NCBI GenBank assembly: GCA_951394045.1
Contig: OX596000.1
Span: 372,001 to 436,000, forward strand
Length of the DNA stretch: 64,000 nucleotides
Reading direction: 5' to 3'
DNA from: Nitzschia sp. DOCU1
Lineage: Eukaryota > Bacillariophyta > Bacillariophyceae > Bacillariales > Bacillariaceae
Under the pieces are notes generated by a model that did not search any database, had not been told where the DNA came from, and saw only the letters and a list, made by a program, of their open reading frames with translations. The stretch's first letter is position 1. Every line of letters begins with the position of its first letter. The translations under genes were made by a program, and so were the position numbers. Shown piece after piece: positions 20,072 to 29,752 of the stretch.

Positions 20072-20995
20072 CTACATTTCGTCGCCCTCACCACCATTGT
20101 TTATTCGTTTTTGGCACGCCTCTTGAAATTCTTTCCAATTGGAATCGCGACCACTTAATTTTCGTTTCTTAGTCAAAAGCTTGGTCGGTTCATGAAAGAC
20201 GCCGTGAGTGTCCTTATTACAAATGGGACAAAGAGTAGTGGTGGATTCCTTGAGACGTTGCAAAAGACATTTCTGACAAAAGTAGTGTCCACAGTTGGTC
20301 ACGACTGGATCTGTAAAGTGGTCCCGACAAAGATGGCAAGCAAATGGCAGGCCGTCGTCCATGATTAATGCCATTGCACTTTCGTCATTCTTTTTATTGT
20401 TGATTCCCAAAAATGCATCGATTTGCTCTTTTTGCTGTTTCTTCTTTGCCTCTTGTTCTTCTTGCCACTTTTGTTCTAGTTGCCATCCACTAAGAGTGTC
20501 ACCACGATCGTGCAGGTAGATGCAGCTGTCACCGAATCCACAAAATCCTGTATCCTTGTAATCTTTGCAGATATCGGGCTGGTAATCAAAACGACAGGTC
20601 GTTCGAATGTTGGTCGGTGCCTTGATGGGACCCGCCAAGAATTTGTTTCCACGATCGACCACTTTGGTTGGGTGGTGTTCATTGGTGCTTGTCGCCAAGT
20701 CTTTCTGTGAGGTGGGGCCGTCGGCGCTAGTCTCAAAATGATGCATAACGGCACCCTGTGTCTTGTCGCCGACCGTCGCGACAACATTGGCCTTTAAGCG
20801 CTTATTGCTGTTGGACTCTGCAGCTCGTTTCCGGGCTTCGGCCAGCTCCTGTGACGTCTCGTCGACTTCTTTTTCTTCGTCGCCATCGCGTGCTTTGGGA
20901 ATCGCATTTTTCTCGTCGTTGTCGTCGTCGTCTTCATCGCGTTTCCGTCGAAGACCTCCCTTGGTATGGGCGCTCTTTTTCGGTTTGCGAAACAT
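20072..20995 (-). CDS. CWC24: Splicing factor CWC24/RNF113 (CCCH zinc finger plus RING)
   Basis: 307 residues. A basic/acidic N-terminal tail (EDDDDNDEKN) is followed by a CCCH zinc finger in DYQPDICKDYKDTGFCGFGDSC..LH (about residues 135-165) and a C3HC4 RING (CHLC..HF.DPVVTNCGHYFC..C..CPIC, about 222-262). This order and the DYQPDICKDYK.TGFCG signature are diagnostic for the Cwc24/RNF113A family, an E3-ligase-like protein that joins the activated spliceosome (B-act complex) and influences 5' splice-site use. The length is close to the yeast and animal proteins. No introns. Presumed nuclear. Confidence 0.95.
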   Translation of the reverse strand: MFRKPKKSAHTKGGLRRKRDEDDDDNDEKNAIPKARDGDEEKEVDETSQELAEARKRAAESNSNKRLKANVVATVGDKTQGAVMHHFETSADGPTSQKDLATSTNEHHPTKVVDRGNKFLAGPIKAPTNIRTTCRFDYQPDICKDYKDTGFCGFGDSCIYLHDRGDTLSGWQLEQKWQEEQEAKKKQQKEQIDAFLGINNKKNDESAMALIMDDGLPFACHLCRDHFTDPVVTNCGHYFCQKCLLQRLKESTTTLCPICNKDTHGVFHEPTKLLTKKRKLSGRDSNWKEFQEACQKRINNGGEGDEM

Positions 20996-21984
20996 GATAG
21001 CAAGAACTCTGTATGCGACTTTTGAGCAGCTGCCGACAGCTTTGAGAAGTAGGTTTGGGATTGGCAGTAATCGTGCTGTTTCGTCGTTTGAGGCGTTTTA
21101 TGGTGGCCCCATGGTCGAAGCGGTTGCTTGTCCAAACCAGGGGTCAATTGTTCGCAACGTTCCCCACAATTGACCCCTGGTCCAAACGTGTGTGCCGTGC
21201 GTCGTGGTTGCACGGTAGTAAAAAAGGGGTTCGATGCATTCGACTAACTGAATGTCTGTGCGTGCCCGTCGCCCTTTTTTGGGGGTGACCACCCAACGAG
21301 TACGGGTCTCCCCAACTCACAGATATTACACAAACTCTGGTAAAAGACTTCTCAAATTATCAATTATTGCAGGTACTCGTTGGCCATGGTCGATGACAGA
21401 CAGGCAGTAATGACGGTCGGTCCCTGGAAGCTATGTGTGTCATTCTATTGTGTGACATTTGTGCCCGCGATTCCTAATTGATATTTTGAGAGAACTTCCA
21501 ATTCTCGGTAGACAAGCTTGAAAGGGCATATTTCAGGCGATCATGGGGTTCCTGGACGAGTAGAAAATTTAAGTCTATGCAGTATTTGGACGCGAAGAAC
21601 GCGCCACTTTCTTCCCCTCGAGAAGACGGCTCAGCAAAGAGTCGAACATTAATTAAACAACGCAGGAGTGGAATGTCAGCAATTTTGTCCTTCCTTCTCA
21701 TCCTTGCCGCATTTTCGCCGTGTTCCATTCTACCTGTGCTCCCGTCTCGCTGTGATTTTTATTGGATAGCCGTTCTTCATTTTGATGACAACATAGGGGC
21801 TAGAATCTACTACCACAAGGGAGTGAAACAAACACAAGCATCCAATACACGCTAACACACGCCAAAGTCCTCATCGATATTGCCAGATTCGATTGCATCT
21901 CAGCGGTCGCCGTGTTGTTAGAAGTTCATTGTGACTGTACAGTAGTCTATCAGCCGTTGATTTATTCATTCGGACTTCATCACG
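20996..21984. other. Intergenic with a 15-bp inverted repeat
   Basis: Lies between divergently transcribed CWC24 and cyclotransferase-like copy 3. It contains the perfect inverted repeat at 21137-21180 and a CCCTTTTTTGGGGGTGACCACCC motif near 21275. No gene is recognised. Confidence 0.45.
21137..21180. repeat. Perfect 15-bp inverted repeat with 14-nt spacer
   Basis: CCAGGGGTCAATTGT (21137-21151) and ACAATTGACCCCTGG (21166-21180) are exact reverse complements. It sits about 150 bp upstream of the CWC24 start. It could be a protein-binding palindrome or the residue of a small foldback element. Confidence 0.65.
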
Positions 21985-23286
21985 ATGACTGCTCCAGCAG
22001 ACGATGCTGGGTTCACCAGCGACAATGCTACGAGGACTTGTTCCTCATCGTCATCGTCACCGATATATTACTTTGGATATGGTCCAATAGTGAATCCGGT
22101 AGTTCGCAAACGCCGAGGGGTCAAGACCATTACAGAGCAGGCCGCCTTGCTTCCTGAATACAGGTTGACCTTTGCTTATGGAGGAGTAGTGAACGCGATC
22201 AAACAGCGTGGCTATGAAGTCCACGGCGTATTGCTAGCATTTGAAAGTCAGGAAGAGTGGGAACGCTTTCAAGAATTTGATGCTGGCTACGATCTGGATC
22301 AAGTCCAGGTCTATCCGCTGGCAAACCCCGACCAACCCATCACAGCGTATGCCTTTTTGATGGATCGAGAATTCTCTGACGGAGACAAGGTCGATGGACC
22401 GCTAGAAAAGTTGCCGCAAGAACGCTACCTGAAGCTTATAGCAGCTGGCATGAGAGCTTATCAAATTGATGACGAGTACATTGAAGATCATATCATGAGT
22501 GTCCCGTATGTTCCAAAAACCAAGCCGGAAGACTTTAAGCAGTTTCCACAAACGAGGCCAGTGCTCCCACGCATTTCGTTCGAGAAATATCAAGAGCGTC
22601 TTTGCCGCAATTCATCCACTGCCGATGTCTACTTTGTAGTGGGCTCCAAAGTTGTACGACTAGATCCTCACGATCCTTCCAATCCATGTTCCAAGTGGCT
22701 ACGAGAACGGGCGCATGGACAACCGGATGTCACCCTGACGTTACATCAAACCGTGGTCGATCTTGATCTCCCCATGGTTGATGATGTCAAGGACATTACT
22801 CCCTTGCATATCGCATGGGCCGAAAATCATTTGGTTGAATGGCTCGAGCAAGGTGGTATGAGTGCCACTGCCATTTTTCAACTCATGGACGACAAAAGTT
22901 CCGCTTCGACATCAAATGGTCCCCCCTCGCGATTGTTACGGCTGGTGTCTTGGTGTTGCAAGCGCCCAGCAGCCAGTGGTGCTGCACTGATGAGTGCCAG
23001 CTCGACCGCGGTTCTCAGCAATAGCACAACCAGCAACGCTACTACCAGTTTGTCACAATCCAATCGAGGTATTGGAAGATCCTCCAGTAATCGATCTAAT
23101 CGCATGCTGCGAAACTCCAGCCGCCGTTCTGCTGCCGCAGCTGCTGGGAATGAGGATGCTCTTTTGGATGATTCGCCGTCTGGTGGATCACCAAATACCG
23201 TATCCATTTCCATGGAACTCATGCGTCGGGCCATGCCAGAAGATGGAGGCGACACATCAGCAGACGAGTCATCCGCCGAGGACTGA
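21985..23286 (+). CDS. Gamma-glutamylcyclotransferase-like protein, copy 3 (diverged)
   Basis: 433 residues on the opposite strand to copies 1 and 2. It shares YYFGYGPIVNPVVRKRR, YRLTFAYGGVVN, GYEVHGVLLAFESQEEWERF, the DAGY variant (Asp at the catalytic Glu position), YIEDHIMSVPYVPKTKP and LHQTVVDLDLPMVDD. The C-terminal 130 residues are a Ser/Asn-rich low-complexity linker (NSTTSNATTSLSQSNRG) with a CC pair and an acidic end (EDGGDTSADESSAED). It is more diverged than copies 1 and 2 are from each other, so it reflects an older duplication. Shared retention of Asp indicates a family trait rather than a random mutation. Confidence 0.75.
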   Translation: MTAPADDAGFTSDNATRTCSSSSSSPIYYFGYGPIVNPVVRKRRGVKTITEQAALLPEYRLTFAYGGVVNAIKQRGYEVHGVLLAFESQEEWERFQEFDAGYDLDQVQVYPLANPDQPITAYAFLMDREFSDGDKVDGPLEKLPQERYLKLIAAGMRAYQIDDEYIEDHIMSVPYVPKTKPEDFKQFPQTRPVLPRISFEKYQERLCRNSSTADVYFVVGSKVVRLDPHDPSNPCSKWLRERAHGQPDVTLTLHQTVVDLDLPMVDDVKDITPLHIAWAENHLVEWLEQGGMSATAIFQLMDDKSSASTSNGPPSRLLRLVSWCCKRPAASGAALMSASSTAVLSNSTTSNATTSLSQSNRGIGRSSSNRSNRMLRNSSRRSAAAAAGNEDALLDDSPSGGSPNTVSISMELMRRAMPEDGGDTSADESSAED

Positions 23287-23694
23287 GCATATGCGTAGAC
23301 CATCTTGTACATCTATCAGGGAAATGGTTCTAACCAACCTCTACAACCACGGTCGATGGGTCCGATAATAAAACTTCTGGATCCAGTTTGCAACCCGCAT
23401 CAGCAGTGCCTGTTTCTTCTGTATCATACTCACCTCGGCTACCACCTGCTGTGGGAATCTTTCCCTTTGGGCGTTCCTTTGGCACAAGCTCCTACATCGA
23501 GGAGGCGGCACAACAAATTGTTGTTTATTTCGACTCTACTAGCAGCATCTATCAGGCGGCTGCGCGGACCTACTATTTCTCAAACAATCTTTCAGTGCTT
23601 GAAAACGTAGCAGTAGTAATGGCCCACTAGCGAAACAGACTGTGTTTTGAAACTGTAGCTTATATTCGTCTAGATTACAGGCCTAGTGCATATC
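23287..23694. other. Intergenic between convergent genes
   Basis: Holds the 3' flanks of cyclotransferase-like copy 3 and the O-fucosyltransferase-like gene. Nothing else is recognised. Confidence 0.4.
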
Positions 23695-25020
23695 CTACTG
23701 GCACACATCCTCAGCTCTGCCTTCGCGCAATTCCTTTATGAAATTGGAAAACGTCGATCCTTTCGCTCCGACAAAACCAATGCTTGCACACGCGGCAATC
23801 TGCTGATCCGAGAAAATCCCGGGCGTCACGAGATCTTCATAAGGAAAATTATCGGCCGTCTTGTAAAGTTCTTGGAGTCCCTGTTGAATATCCTTGCTAA
23901 ACAAGATCTCCAACGTTGTCCCGAACCTTGAAAACAAGGTGTCATTCAGCGAGGTTGCTCTTCTTGTGAACAACCCTTTGGAGTCCAAATAACCCAGATC
24001 GGTGGCCACAAAGAGACCGATTCGGCTGTAATTAGTAGCGGAGTTAGAGGCCCATTCACGCACCAAACTCGAGATGCTGTCCATTCCATACCGAATGGCA
24101 TCAACAATTGCTTCAGGTTTGCTAAAGGGGCCATCAGAGCCCCGAATGTGGACCGATGCATACGGCATGCCATCCCAATTATATTGGTGAAGAATGTGAC
24201 GTGCTGCACGTCGGATCCATTTGCAGAGGCGGGGCTTGTTGACTGTTGCTTCTCGCGGTCGGATCCTTGTTGAGAAAGAATGGTTTTGGCGAGGAAACGC
24301 GTAATAGGAATCCAGCAGGGTCCAGATGGGATAATCCTTCATGGTTCGCCCCACGCCCCGTAGGTCCCTCACAACCACGGTGTAATCCATTTTGCGCTGA
24401 TGTTCCACACTGATAATGGTATCGGAGAGGCCCTCCAACTCTGGTTGATCTACCACCCAACGAGTATTGAAATGATGGTACTCCGATTCCACCACCCAAG
24501 AATCTGATCTAGAGAGTGTGGGATAGATAACCTGATAGAAGTCCCGAAAGTCCACTGTTGACACCAGCGGAAGCGTATACTCTATATCCAACACCTTGTC
24601 CACTCGAAGATAGGCCTGAGATTTCAACTTGGTCAGGTAAGCCTTCCTCAGGTCATAGTCTACGTGAAACGTGTGAGTATCCTTGTCGAGAATATCCCGA
24701 TAGTGCAAATATAGGTGCGGAACGATGGGTGACAAAATAAGTGTCCTATTGGTGACCCACGCAATGTAGGAGGCTGCCTCCACACAATGGATTTGATTTC
24801 CAAATCCTCCTTGGACAAAGTATTGAAGAAATTTGGCGTCGGGTGCTTGGTTCCTGCTGCCATGATCCAGGGAGGAAGTGTAGTTTAAGATCAAAGCGGC
24901 TGTGCTGGAGGCGGCACCGACATCAAGAAAAGGCTTTAACTCCTCAACTTGAGAGACGAACATCAAAATCACCATCAGGAGGATCATTAATACCACCAGG
25001 GAGCCTCGTTTGGACGCCAT
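23695..25020 (-). CDS. O-fucosyltransferase-like type II membrane glycosyltransferase
   Basis: 441 residues. An N-terminal signal anchor (LVVLMILLMVILMFV, residues 8-22) follows a short basic cytoplasmic tip. The lumenal part starts with VQGGFGNQIHCVEAASYIAWVTNRTLIL, the GGxGNQ donor-site loop of GDP-fucose transferases. Near residue 290 is YASVHIRGSDGPF, which matches the conserved HxRxxD-type motif, and IACASIGFVGAKGSTFSNFI forms the final donor-side motif. Together these place it with the POFUT/GT65-68-type superfamily, acting in ER or Golgi. Several NxS/T sites are present. Acceptor specificity cannot be read from the sequence. No introns. Confidence 0.8.
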   Translation of the reverse strand: MASKRGSLVVLMILLMVILMFVSQVEELKPFLDVGAASSTAALILNYTSSLDHGSRNQAPDAKFLQYFVQGGFGNQIHCVEAASYIAWVTNRTLILSPIVPHLYLHYRDILDKDTHTFHVDYDLRKAYLTKLKSQAYLRVDKVLDIEYTLPLVSTVDFRDFYQVIYPTLSRSDSWVVESEYHHFNTRWVVDQPELEGLSDTIISVEHQRKMDYTVVVRDLRGVGRTMKDYPIWTLLDSYYAFPRQNHSFSTRIRPREATVNKPRLCKWIRRAARHILHQYNWDGMPYASVHIRGSDGPFSKPEAIVDAIRYGMDSISSLVREWASNSATNYSRIGLFVATDLGYLDSKGLFTRRATSLNDTLFSRFGTTLEILFSKDIQQGLQELYKTADNFPYEDLVTPGIFSDQQIAACASIGFVGAKGSTFSNFIKELREGRAEDVCQ

Positions 25021-25512
25021 TTTTGATTGTTCTTACTCGTGTTGGATGGCTCTCATTCTCTCATCCAAGCGATCGGAAAGGCCGAGCGAAGAGCAAGTTC
25101 GGGACTCGTTGCAGCTGTCGTACCATGAAAGACTTGTTTCGCTTTTCCGAAACGTTGGAAAGTTGTCATGTAAAATATGGCTCTCTAGTAGTCTCGTCAT
25201 CGTCGAAGGGGATCCGGTGCCGAGCCGCGATGCCCTTCTTCGCTTTTTTGTTCGGGAACGAAGAAAAGCGCATAGTCGACTAAATCGAACGTTGGAAACG
25301 ACTAGTCCGACAGAAGGTCCTCTCACCACTCTGCGGTCGAAGAAGTCGCCCGACGCGAGAGCGACGAGCGAGAGAGAGAGCGGCGAGCCGGCGATGAGGG
25401 CCGCAGCACACAACACACACACGATGAGACAAGGTGCATCTCAAACCACGACGTCGTACTATAATACCATCGACTACACTCCACTCTCTTTTGCTTATAA
25501 TATCCTTCTACA
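25021..25512. other. Intergenic between divergent genes
   Basis: About 490 bp shared promoter region for the O-fucosyltransferase-like gene (minus) and mL43 (plus). A purine-rich (GAGA) patch lies near 25365-25385. No coding feature is supported. Confidence 0.4.
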
Positions 25513-25944
25513 ATGGCCACAAGAGGAGTCATTCAGTGTCAAAAGCTGACATTGTTTTACTGTGAACACGGGGGATCGTCTCAAGCGGTTCGCGACTTTT
25601 TGGCGTCGGGCAAGCTGTTACAATGGGCAAAGGAGCGTCCTACGGTCCAGATCAAAGTCAAAGTCCGAAACGGCAAGCATCCCTTTGTCAAGGCGGATTA
25701 TTTGACGGGCATCAACGTTGCCGATGGTCAACCGCAGCATGCTCATCAAATTTGTCTCAAGAGTAATCAAGCCAGGGCACCTCAAGTGGAGGCCGTGTTT
25801 GATCAATTGTACAATCGAAGTGGACGAAAAATTACCAAATTCACCAAGCCAGTGTACACACAAACGCCAAGTATCCAAGGGGTATGGACGCCGTCTTTGA
25901 ATCTACATTTGACGCCCAAATTCAAAATGGAGTTTAAAGAATAA
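25513..25944 (+). CDS. MRPL43: Mitochondrial ribosomal protein mL43 (L51/S25/CI-B8 domain)
   Basis: 143 residues with the thioredoxin-like L51/S25/CI-B8 fold. The N-terminal QCQKLTLFYCEHGGSSQAVRDFL strand-loop-helix, the central VQIKVKVRNGKHPFVKADYL and the ING-type loop are characteristic of mL43 (yeast MRPL51). It is a large-subunit protein of the mitochondrial ribosome. The length matches the family, and the tail after residue 110 (QTPSIQGVWTPSL) resembles the eukaryotic extension. No separate presequence is obvious, as is common in this family. Single exon. Confidence 0.9.
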   Translation: MATRGVIQCQKLTLFYCEHGGSSQAVRDFLASGKLLQWAKERPTVQIKVKVRNGKHPFVKADYLTGINVADGQPQHAHQICLKSNQARAPQVEAVFDQLYNRSGRKITKFTKPVYTQTPSIQGVWTPSLNLHLTPKFKMEFKE

Positions 25945-26234
25945 AATACAAAGCCTTTTGCTACTATTTCCATGGAAATTATCCTGTAGCGGTGACGCCA
26001 CGTTCTTATAGCAAGCAAGTATTTCTAGATAGATACACAGGCTGGTCTATCTCGGTGTGCAGGCGTTCAGTTCTGATACCTTGTCTAGTGTGAGTGTCGG
26101 CGTGAATTTTGGGTCGAATCGACTCTGAACTCGGCCTTTCTATTGCTGGGCAGAGCGAAACGCCCTTGCACCGTCACGACCAGCACAACCGGTAGACTTT
26201 CTAGTAGAGTTGGTAGAGTAAATTAGTGCTACTT

Positions 26235-27812
26235 TTATGTACTCGAGTGCGGATAGTGACGATTCTTGTTCTTGGAAAGTACACGTTGCAGTTCGACTTC
26301 CCAGGGACTCTTTCGTTCCGCCGCCGTCGGAGAATTGGCGGGCACTCCATAGTAGATTTGAAACAAATCGTCCGGCGTTAACTTGCCCATGGCATACAAG
26401 TTGACACAGCGAGAATTCATGTAGGTCACATACAAGACACCAAAGGTTTGCCATCGTCGAGGTCCACAATACGCAAACGACGGCAAAATGGCTAAACTTT
26501 CCTTGCTTCGGATACTGCCACTGCCACTTGAAGAAGTGGATGACGATGATGAATCCGCAATCCGGTGCCTCAAAAGACGAACGAGTTCATAGTCTTCCAT
26601 CAAACATTGATGCGGATATCCCCCAAGGTAGTGAAAGTAGACTTGTGGAATACTCAAACATTGATCGCCGTAGGGTAAATGAAAGAGATGCGTCCTCCAA
26701 TTTGCCGTCGTTTCAATGGCATGAATCCCTGGTGGAAACGGGCCACCATTCAATCCTTGTGGAGTAGTATCAATGGCAAACGAAAATGCACACGCCGTCG
26801 TCGTCGTTGGTTGAAGTTTGGTTTTGGTGTTGGAAGTTTCAAATGCTTGCCGAACTTCGGTATCCCAACCCTGGGATAATCGCGTGTCGGCATGCAAAAA
26901 AGTCAAGATTCGTCCTTGCGCATGGGCTGCCCCTTGATTCAATGACGGACCTCTTCCACCCCCCGTCCCTTTGATGGTTGTGACTTGAGCAAATCCTCGT
27001 ACTGTCGTTGACGACGACGCTAGAGATGATATTAGATCCTCCACGTCTCCTCGACAGTGACCAGCATTAACGAGTATCAACTCGATGGATTCAGGATGAG
27101 CTGCCGTTTTCAAGGCCTGGAGAAGTTTTGTCAAGAGGTCTCGTCCATCTTCCTTGTAGGCAATCGTTACAATGGACATTTCAAAAGGATATGCATGGGC
27201 ATCTGGAAGAATGGGGAGTCGCAATAATTCTGGCCATATTCGTTCTACCCTGCCAAGGAGTGGCAGTTGTTGGAGTGTCGGTGGAATATCGGCTTGGCCT
27301 AGACGTATCAAAGATACCAAACGCCGCGCCGTTGAATCGTTGCGAAGGAAATGAATCCAATCCGAGTCTTTCCATTCATCGATATTAGCAGATGGTTTCG
27401 TAGTAGCATCATGAGTAGTAGTACTCTCCAAATACCGTATCAGTTGCTGATAGCGTTCCAGACCCGACGTGTGGATAATCTCATATCGACTGTGTGTCAT
27501 TAGCGGAAGGATGGGTCGTCGTTGAGGTTGTTGCTGCCGTCGTTTGGAGAAAATGGGAGGTAAAAGCCACGTCAACATCGATCCACCAAACAGTTGTTGA
27601 ATCCAGTGATACAGTGCCACCCCCAGACAAGAAATTGCCAACATCCACGAAAGAAGACTTTCCAACCAAAAAGGAAGTATCGTGTTGGGGCCGCCGATCC
27701 AAACGGTTTTGGCCGACGACGAGAGGCCATTGGTTCTTTCGTACATGAGACTCCTCTTGCGGGGCGACGATGGTGCCGCCACCGATGGAGGATCCATTCG
27801 AACTTCTTCCAT
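26235..27812 (-). CDS. Family-2 glycosyltransferase, rSAM/selenodomain-associated transferase-like
   Basis: 525 residues from the ATG at 27812; the frame extends upstream only to a TTG. A TM anchor (FWLESLLSWMLAISCLGVALYHWI) lies near residue 50-72. The GT-A domain starts at FEMSIVTIAYKEDGRDLLTKLL, with donor-site motif ELILVNAGHCRGD, then GRGPSLNQGAAHAQGRILTF followed by LHADT. GDQCLSIPQVYFHYLGGYP and LMEDYELVRLLR come later. GRxxxxNxGAxxAxGxxLxFLHADT together with GDQ..F and GG[FY]P..LMED.EL are hallmarks of the bacterial family named rSAM/selenodomain-associated transferase 2. A eukaryotic copy with a membrane anchor and a 130-residue N-terminal extension is uncommon. The substrate is unknown. 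A Ser-rich loop interrupts residues 445-465. Confidence 0.85.
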   Translation of the reverse strand: MEEVRMDPPSVAAPSSPRKRSLMYERTNGLSSSAKTVWIGGPNTILPFWLESLLSWMLAISCLGVALYHWIQQLFGGSMLTWLLPPIFSKRRQQQPQRRPILPLMTHSRYEIIHTSGLERYQQLIRYLESTTTHDATTKPSANIDEWKDSDWIHFLRNDSTARRLVSLIRLGQADIPPTLQQLPLLGRVERIWPELLRLPILPDAHAYPFEMSIVTIAYKEDGRDLLTKLLQALKTAAHPESIELILVNAGHCRGDVEDLISSLASSSTTVRGFAQVTTIKGTGGGRGPSLNQGAAHAQGRILTFLHADTRLSQGWDTEVRQAFETSNTKTKLQPTTTTACAFSFAIDTTPQGLNGGPFPPGIHAIETTANWRTHLFHLPYGDQCLSIPQVYFHYLGGYPHQCLMEDYELVRLLRHRIADSSSSSTSSSGSGSIRSKESLAILPSFAYCGPRRWQTFGVLYVTYMNSRCVNLYAMGKLTPDDLFQIYYGVPANSPTAAERKSPWEVELQRVLSKNKNRHYPHSST

Positions 27813-28599
27813 GGATCTATATTGAGATGAATCCAATATCTTTGCCGTTGTTGTAAGCCATAAGCAGAGGTGCAAGGCAGTCGACGAAGGAAAGTGGGGG
27901 CAAAGATTCTCGGCGGGAAAAGATCGAAAAAGGACGCCAAATCGTTGGTTGCTTTTTTGGACTTTGATCCCGCCGATTCGACACTGTTCATGCGCGCACT
28001 ATCGCGCATACTTTCTAGCGTCTGTCCTTCCTTTCGCCGTATTTTTACTATGGGAGAGGACGGGCATAGCAAAACTTCCAATGTTGTCCTAAAATCCACC
28101 CTAACGAAAAAATGCAGGCATAGTACGGATGGCGACAACTATTCAATTCGAATTATTAGTTGATCATAGTGACCTTGTAGCATCGGCAAGCTACAACAAC
28201 AACAACAAGTCTTTAGCACCCTTCATTTTTGAGTAAATGTGATGGGCGCAGAGAACAGGTGCTGCCCTTGTAAGAGCATGATGGCAACATCCATGACTGC
28301 CCCGAAAATACACTCCACAAAAAAGACCTGCATGGATTGCTCTCCAAGTACCACTAGAAGAGAATCGACCGACCAGCAGCAGGGCACACGACCGCCGGAC
28401 TCGTACGCATCTTGATCAAGTTACCGTTAAGAAGCCACAAGCCCGAAAATGAGTTGCATTGTAACAGGGACATAGACTTGTGTGTCATGCAAAAGTCCCA
28501 CTGCTCGCGTCTTGGAACAAGATTCTTACTCGCGCGAAAGAAATGGAGCAGCTTAACGAGATTAGTCTAGTGCCCCCCTTGTTGTTCGCTCGAACAAGA
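27813..28599. other. Intergenic, nothing recognised
   Basis: Upstream region of the glycosyltransferase and 3' flank of the small gene at 28600. Includes an AACAACAACAACAA patch near 28195. Confidence 0.4.
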
Positions 28600-28866
28600 C
28601 TATGCTTTTTCATTTTCGTCCAACGTTTCGTCATATTTATCGACGTTTGGAGGTTCGGGTGGAAGAAAGAGGCCCGGCCGTAATAACAAACATTCACAGT
28701 TGGGTGGATGATTGGAGGCTGTAGGGTCATGTGGTGGTTGTGGCACCTCGACAGGTGCCGTTCGTTTAGTATTGTGGCCAGTAGCCGAAGAAGCAGAAGA
28801 AGAAGCCACCATGGCCTTGCTCGCCATCTTGTGCCGGTCTCGACTGCTCGAAGTTTTGCGGGCCAT
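28600..28866 (-). CDS. Small hypothetical protein (88 aa)
   Basis: ATG-initiated. A basic/Ser-rich N-terminus (ARKTSSSRDRHKMASKAMVASSSASS) is followed by a Pro-rich segment (VPQPPHDPTASNHPPNCECLLLRPGLFLPPEPPNVDKY) and an acidic end. NCECLLLRPGLFLPPEPPNVDKYDETL looks like a conserved motif rather than random sequence, but I cannot name a family. The start lies only 12 bp after the stop of the gene at 28879 on the same strand, leaving almost no room for an independent promoter. Confidence 0.45.
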   Translation of the reverse strand: MARKTSSSRDRHKMASKAMVASSSASSATGHNTKRTAPVEVPQPPHDPTASNHPPNCECLLLRPGLFLPPEPPNVDKYDETLDENEKA

Positions 28867-28878
28867 TGTCTCCTGCTA

Positions 28879-29217
28879 TTAGGCTGCCTTGTCTTTGGAC
28901 GTAGACTTTGGGTCTGTGGTCGTGTTGATCCGGTGAGCAGTCGAGGGCCTTTCTTCTTGTTCTAGAGTCACTTCTCCCACTGCTTCTAATTCGAGTTTGT
29001 GTTGATTGTAAATCTTGGTCACTCCGAATACAACTAGTAGACTCAGCACAGAAAGCAATCGACTCGTGGGAGGAATGGGATCCAACACGAACAAAATGCC
29101 CGAAAGAATCAAAGTGCCCTTGGCGACCCACTCAAAGGGAACATACGACAGGAGCGCTAGTAGAGATGCTAACACGAGATTTCCACCCAGAGCTCCTCGC
29201 TGTTGTGGAGGAGGCAT
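28879..29217 (-). CDS. Small membrane protein (112 aa), family not recognised
   Basis: Hydrophobic segments: GNLVLASLLALLSYVPFEWVA, KGTLILSGILFVLD and LLSVLSLLVVFGVTKIY, then a charged C-terminal tail of about 40 residues (LEQEERPSTAHR). It probably has three helices, with the N-terminus short. It ends 12 bp before the next minus-strand ORF, which suggests a shared transcript. No known motif. Confidence 0.55.
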   Translation of the reverse strand: MPPPQQRGALGGNLVLASLLALLSYVPFEWVAKGTLILSGILFVLDPIPPTSRLLSVLSLLVVFGVTKIYNQHKLELEAVGEVTLEQEERPSTAHRINTTTDPKSTSKDKAA

Positions 29218-29752
29218 GACAAAGTTAACAGAAGCGACACTTGCAACAGAAAGTATGGCTCAGGGTGTGATTGAGGGGTCAACACGAGACTCGCGTCGCT
29301 CCCATCCATCGTCGTCGTTCTATGTGGTGGGACGTCGGCCAGGCGCGTTGGAGGGAGAAGTCGTTATCGAACTATGACGAACATCGAAATGAACGATTGT
29401 GATTGGTCCAAAAATGGGTCATTCACCCTTCCCCGCGCATCTTTTGGATACGCCAGAGTTCCCAAAAACATCATGGTCGAAGGATAGCGAGATTCTACTT
29501 GCTCGCTGGATCCTCATCTCCTTTTTACTTTTGGTGCCGGCACCTTTCTTGAAACATCTTGTGTTCTTCGAATCTACCGCTGTGAATAGGTAAGTCCATC
29601 ATTCGACGACATTCGTGGTGAAGCACTTCTGATTGTTGCTGACATTTGATTGCTTTTGTTTGACAACGAAACAGCATCCTTTTCCCAGCTGTACCTCAAC
29701 GGCAACGACCACCGATTCATTCATTCGCCCCATCTAAAAAAGAAACCGCAAC
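29218..29752. other. Divergent promoter region and possible 5' leader intron
   Basis: Between the small membrane protein (minus) and the kinase fusion (plus). A good donor (AG|GTAAGT, 29590) and acceptor (AACAG, ending 29674) bracket an 85-nt segment that would be a leader intron. An ATG at 29399 opens a frame through the spliced leader that ends in a TGA overlapping the main ATG (ATGA). This is suggestive only. Confidence 0.3.
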
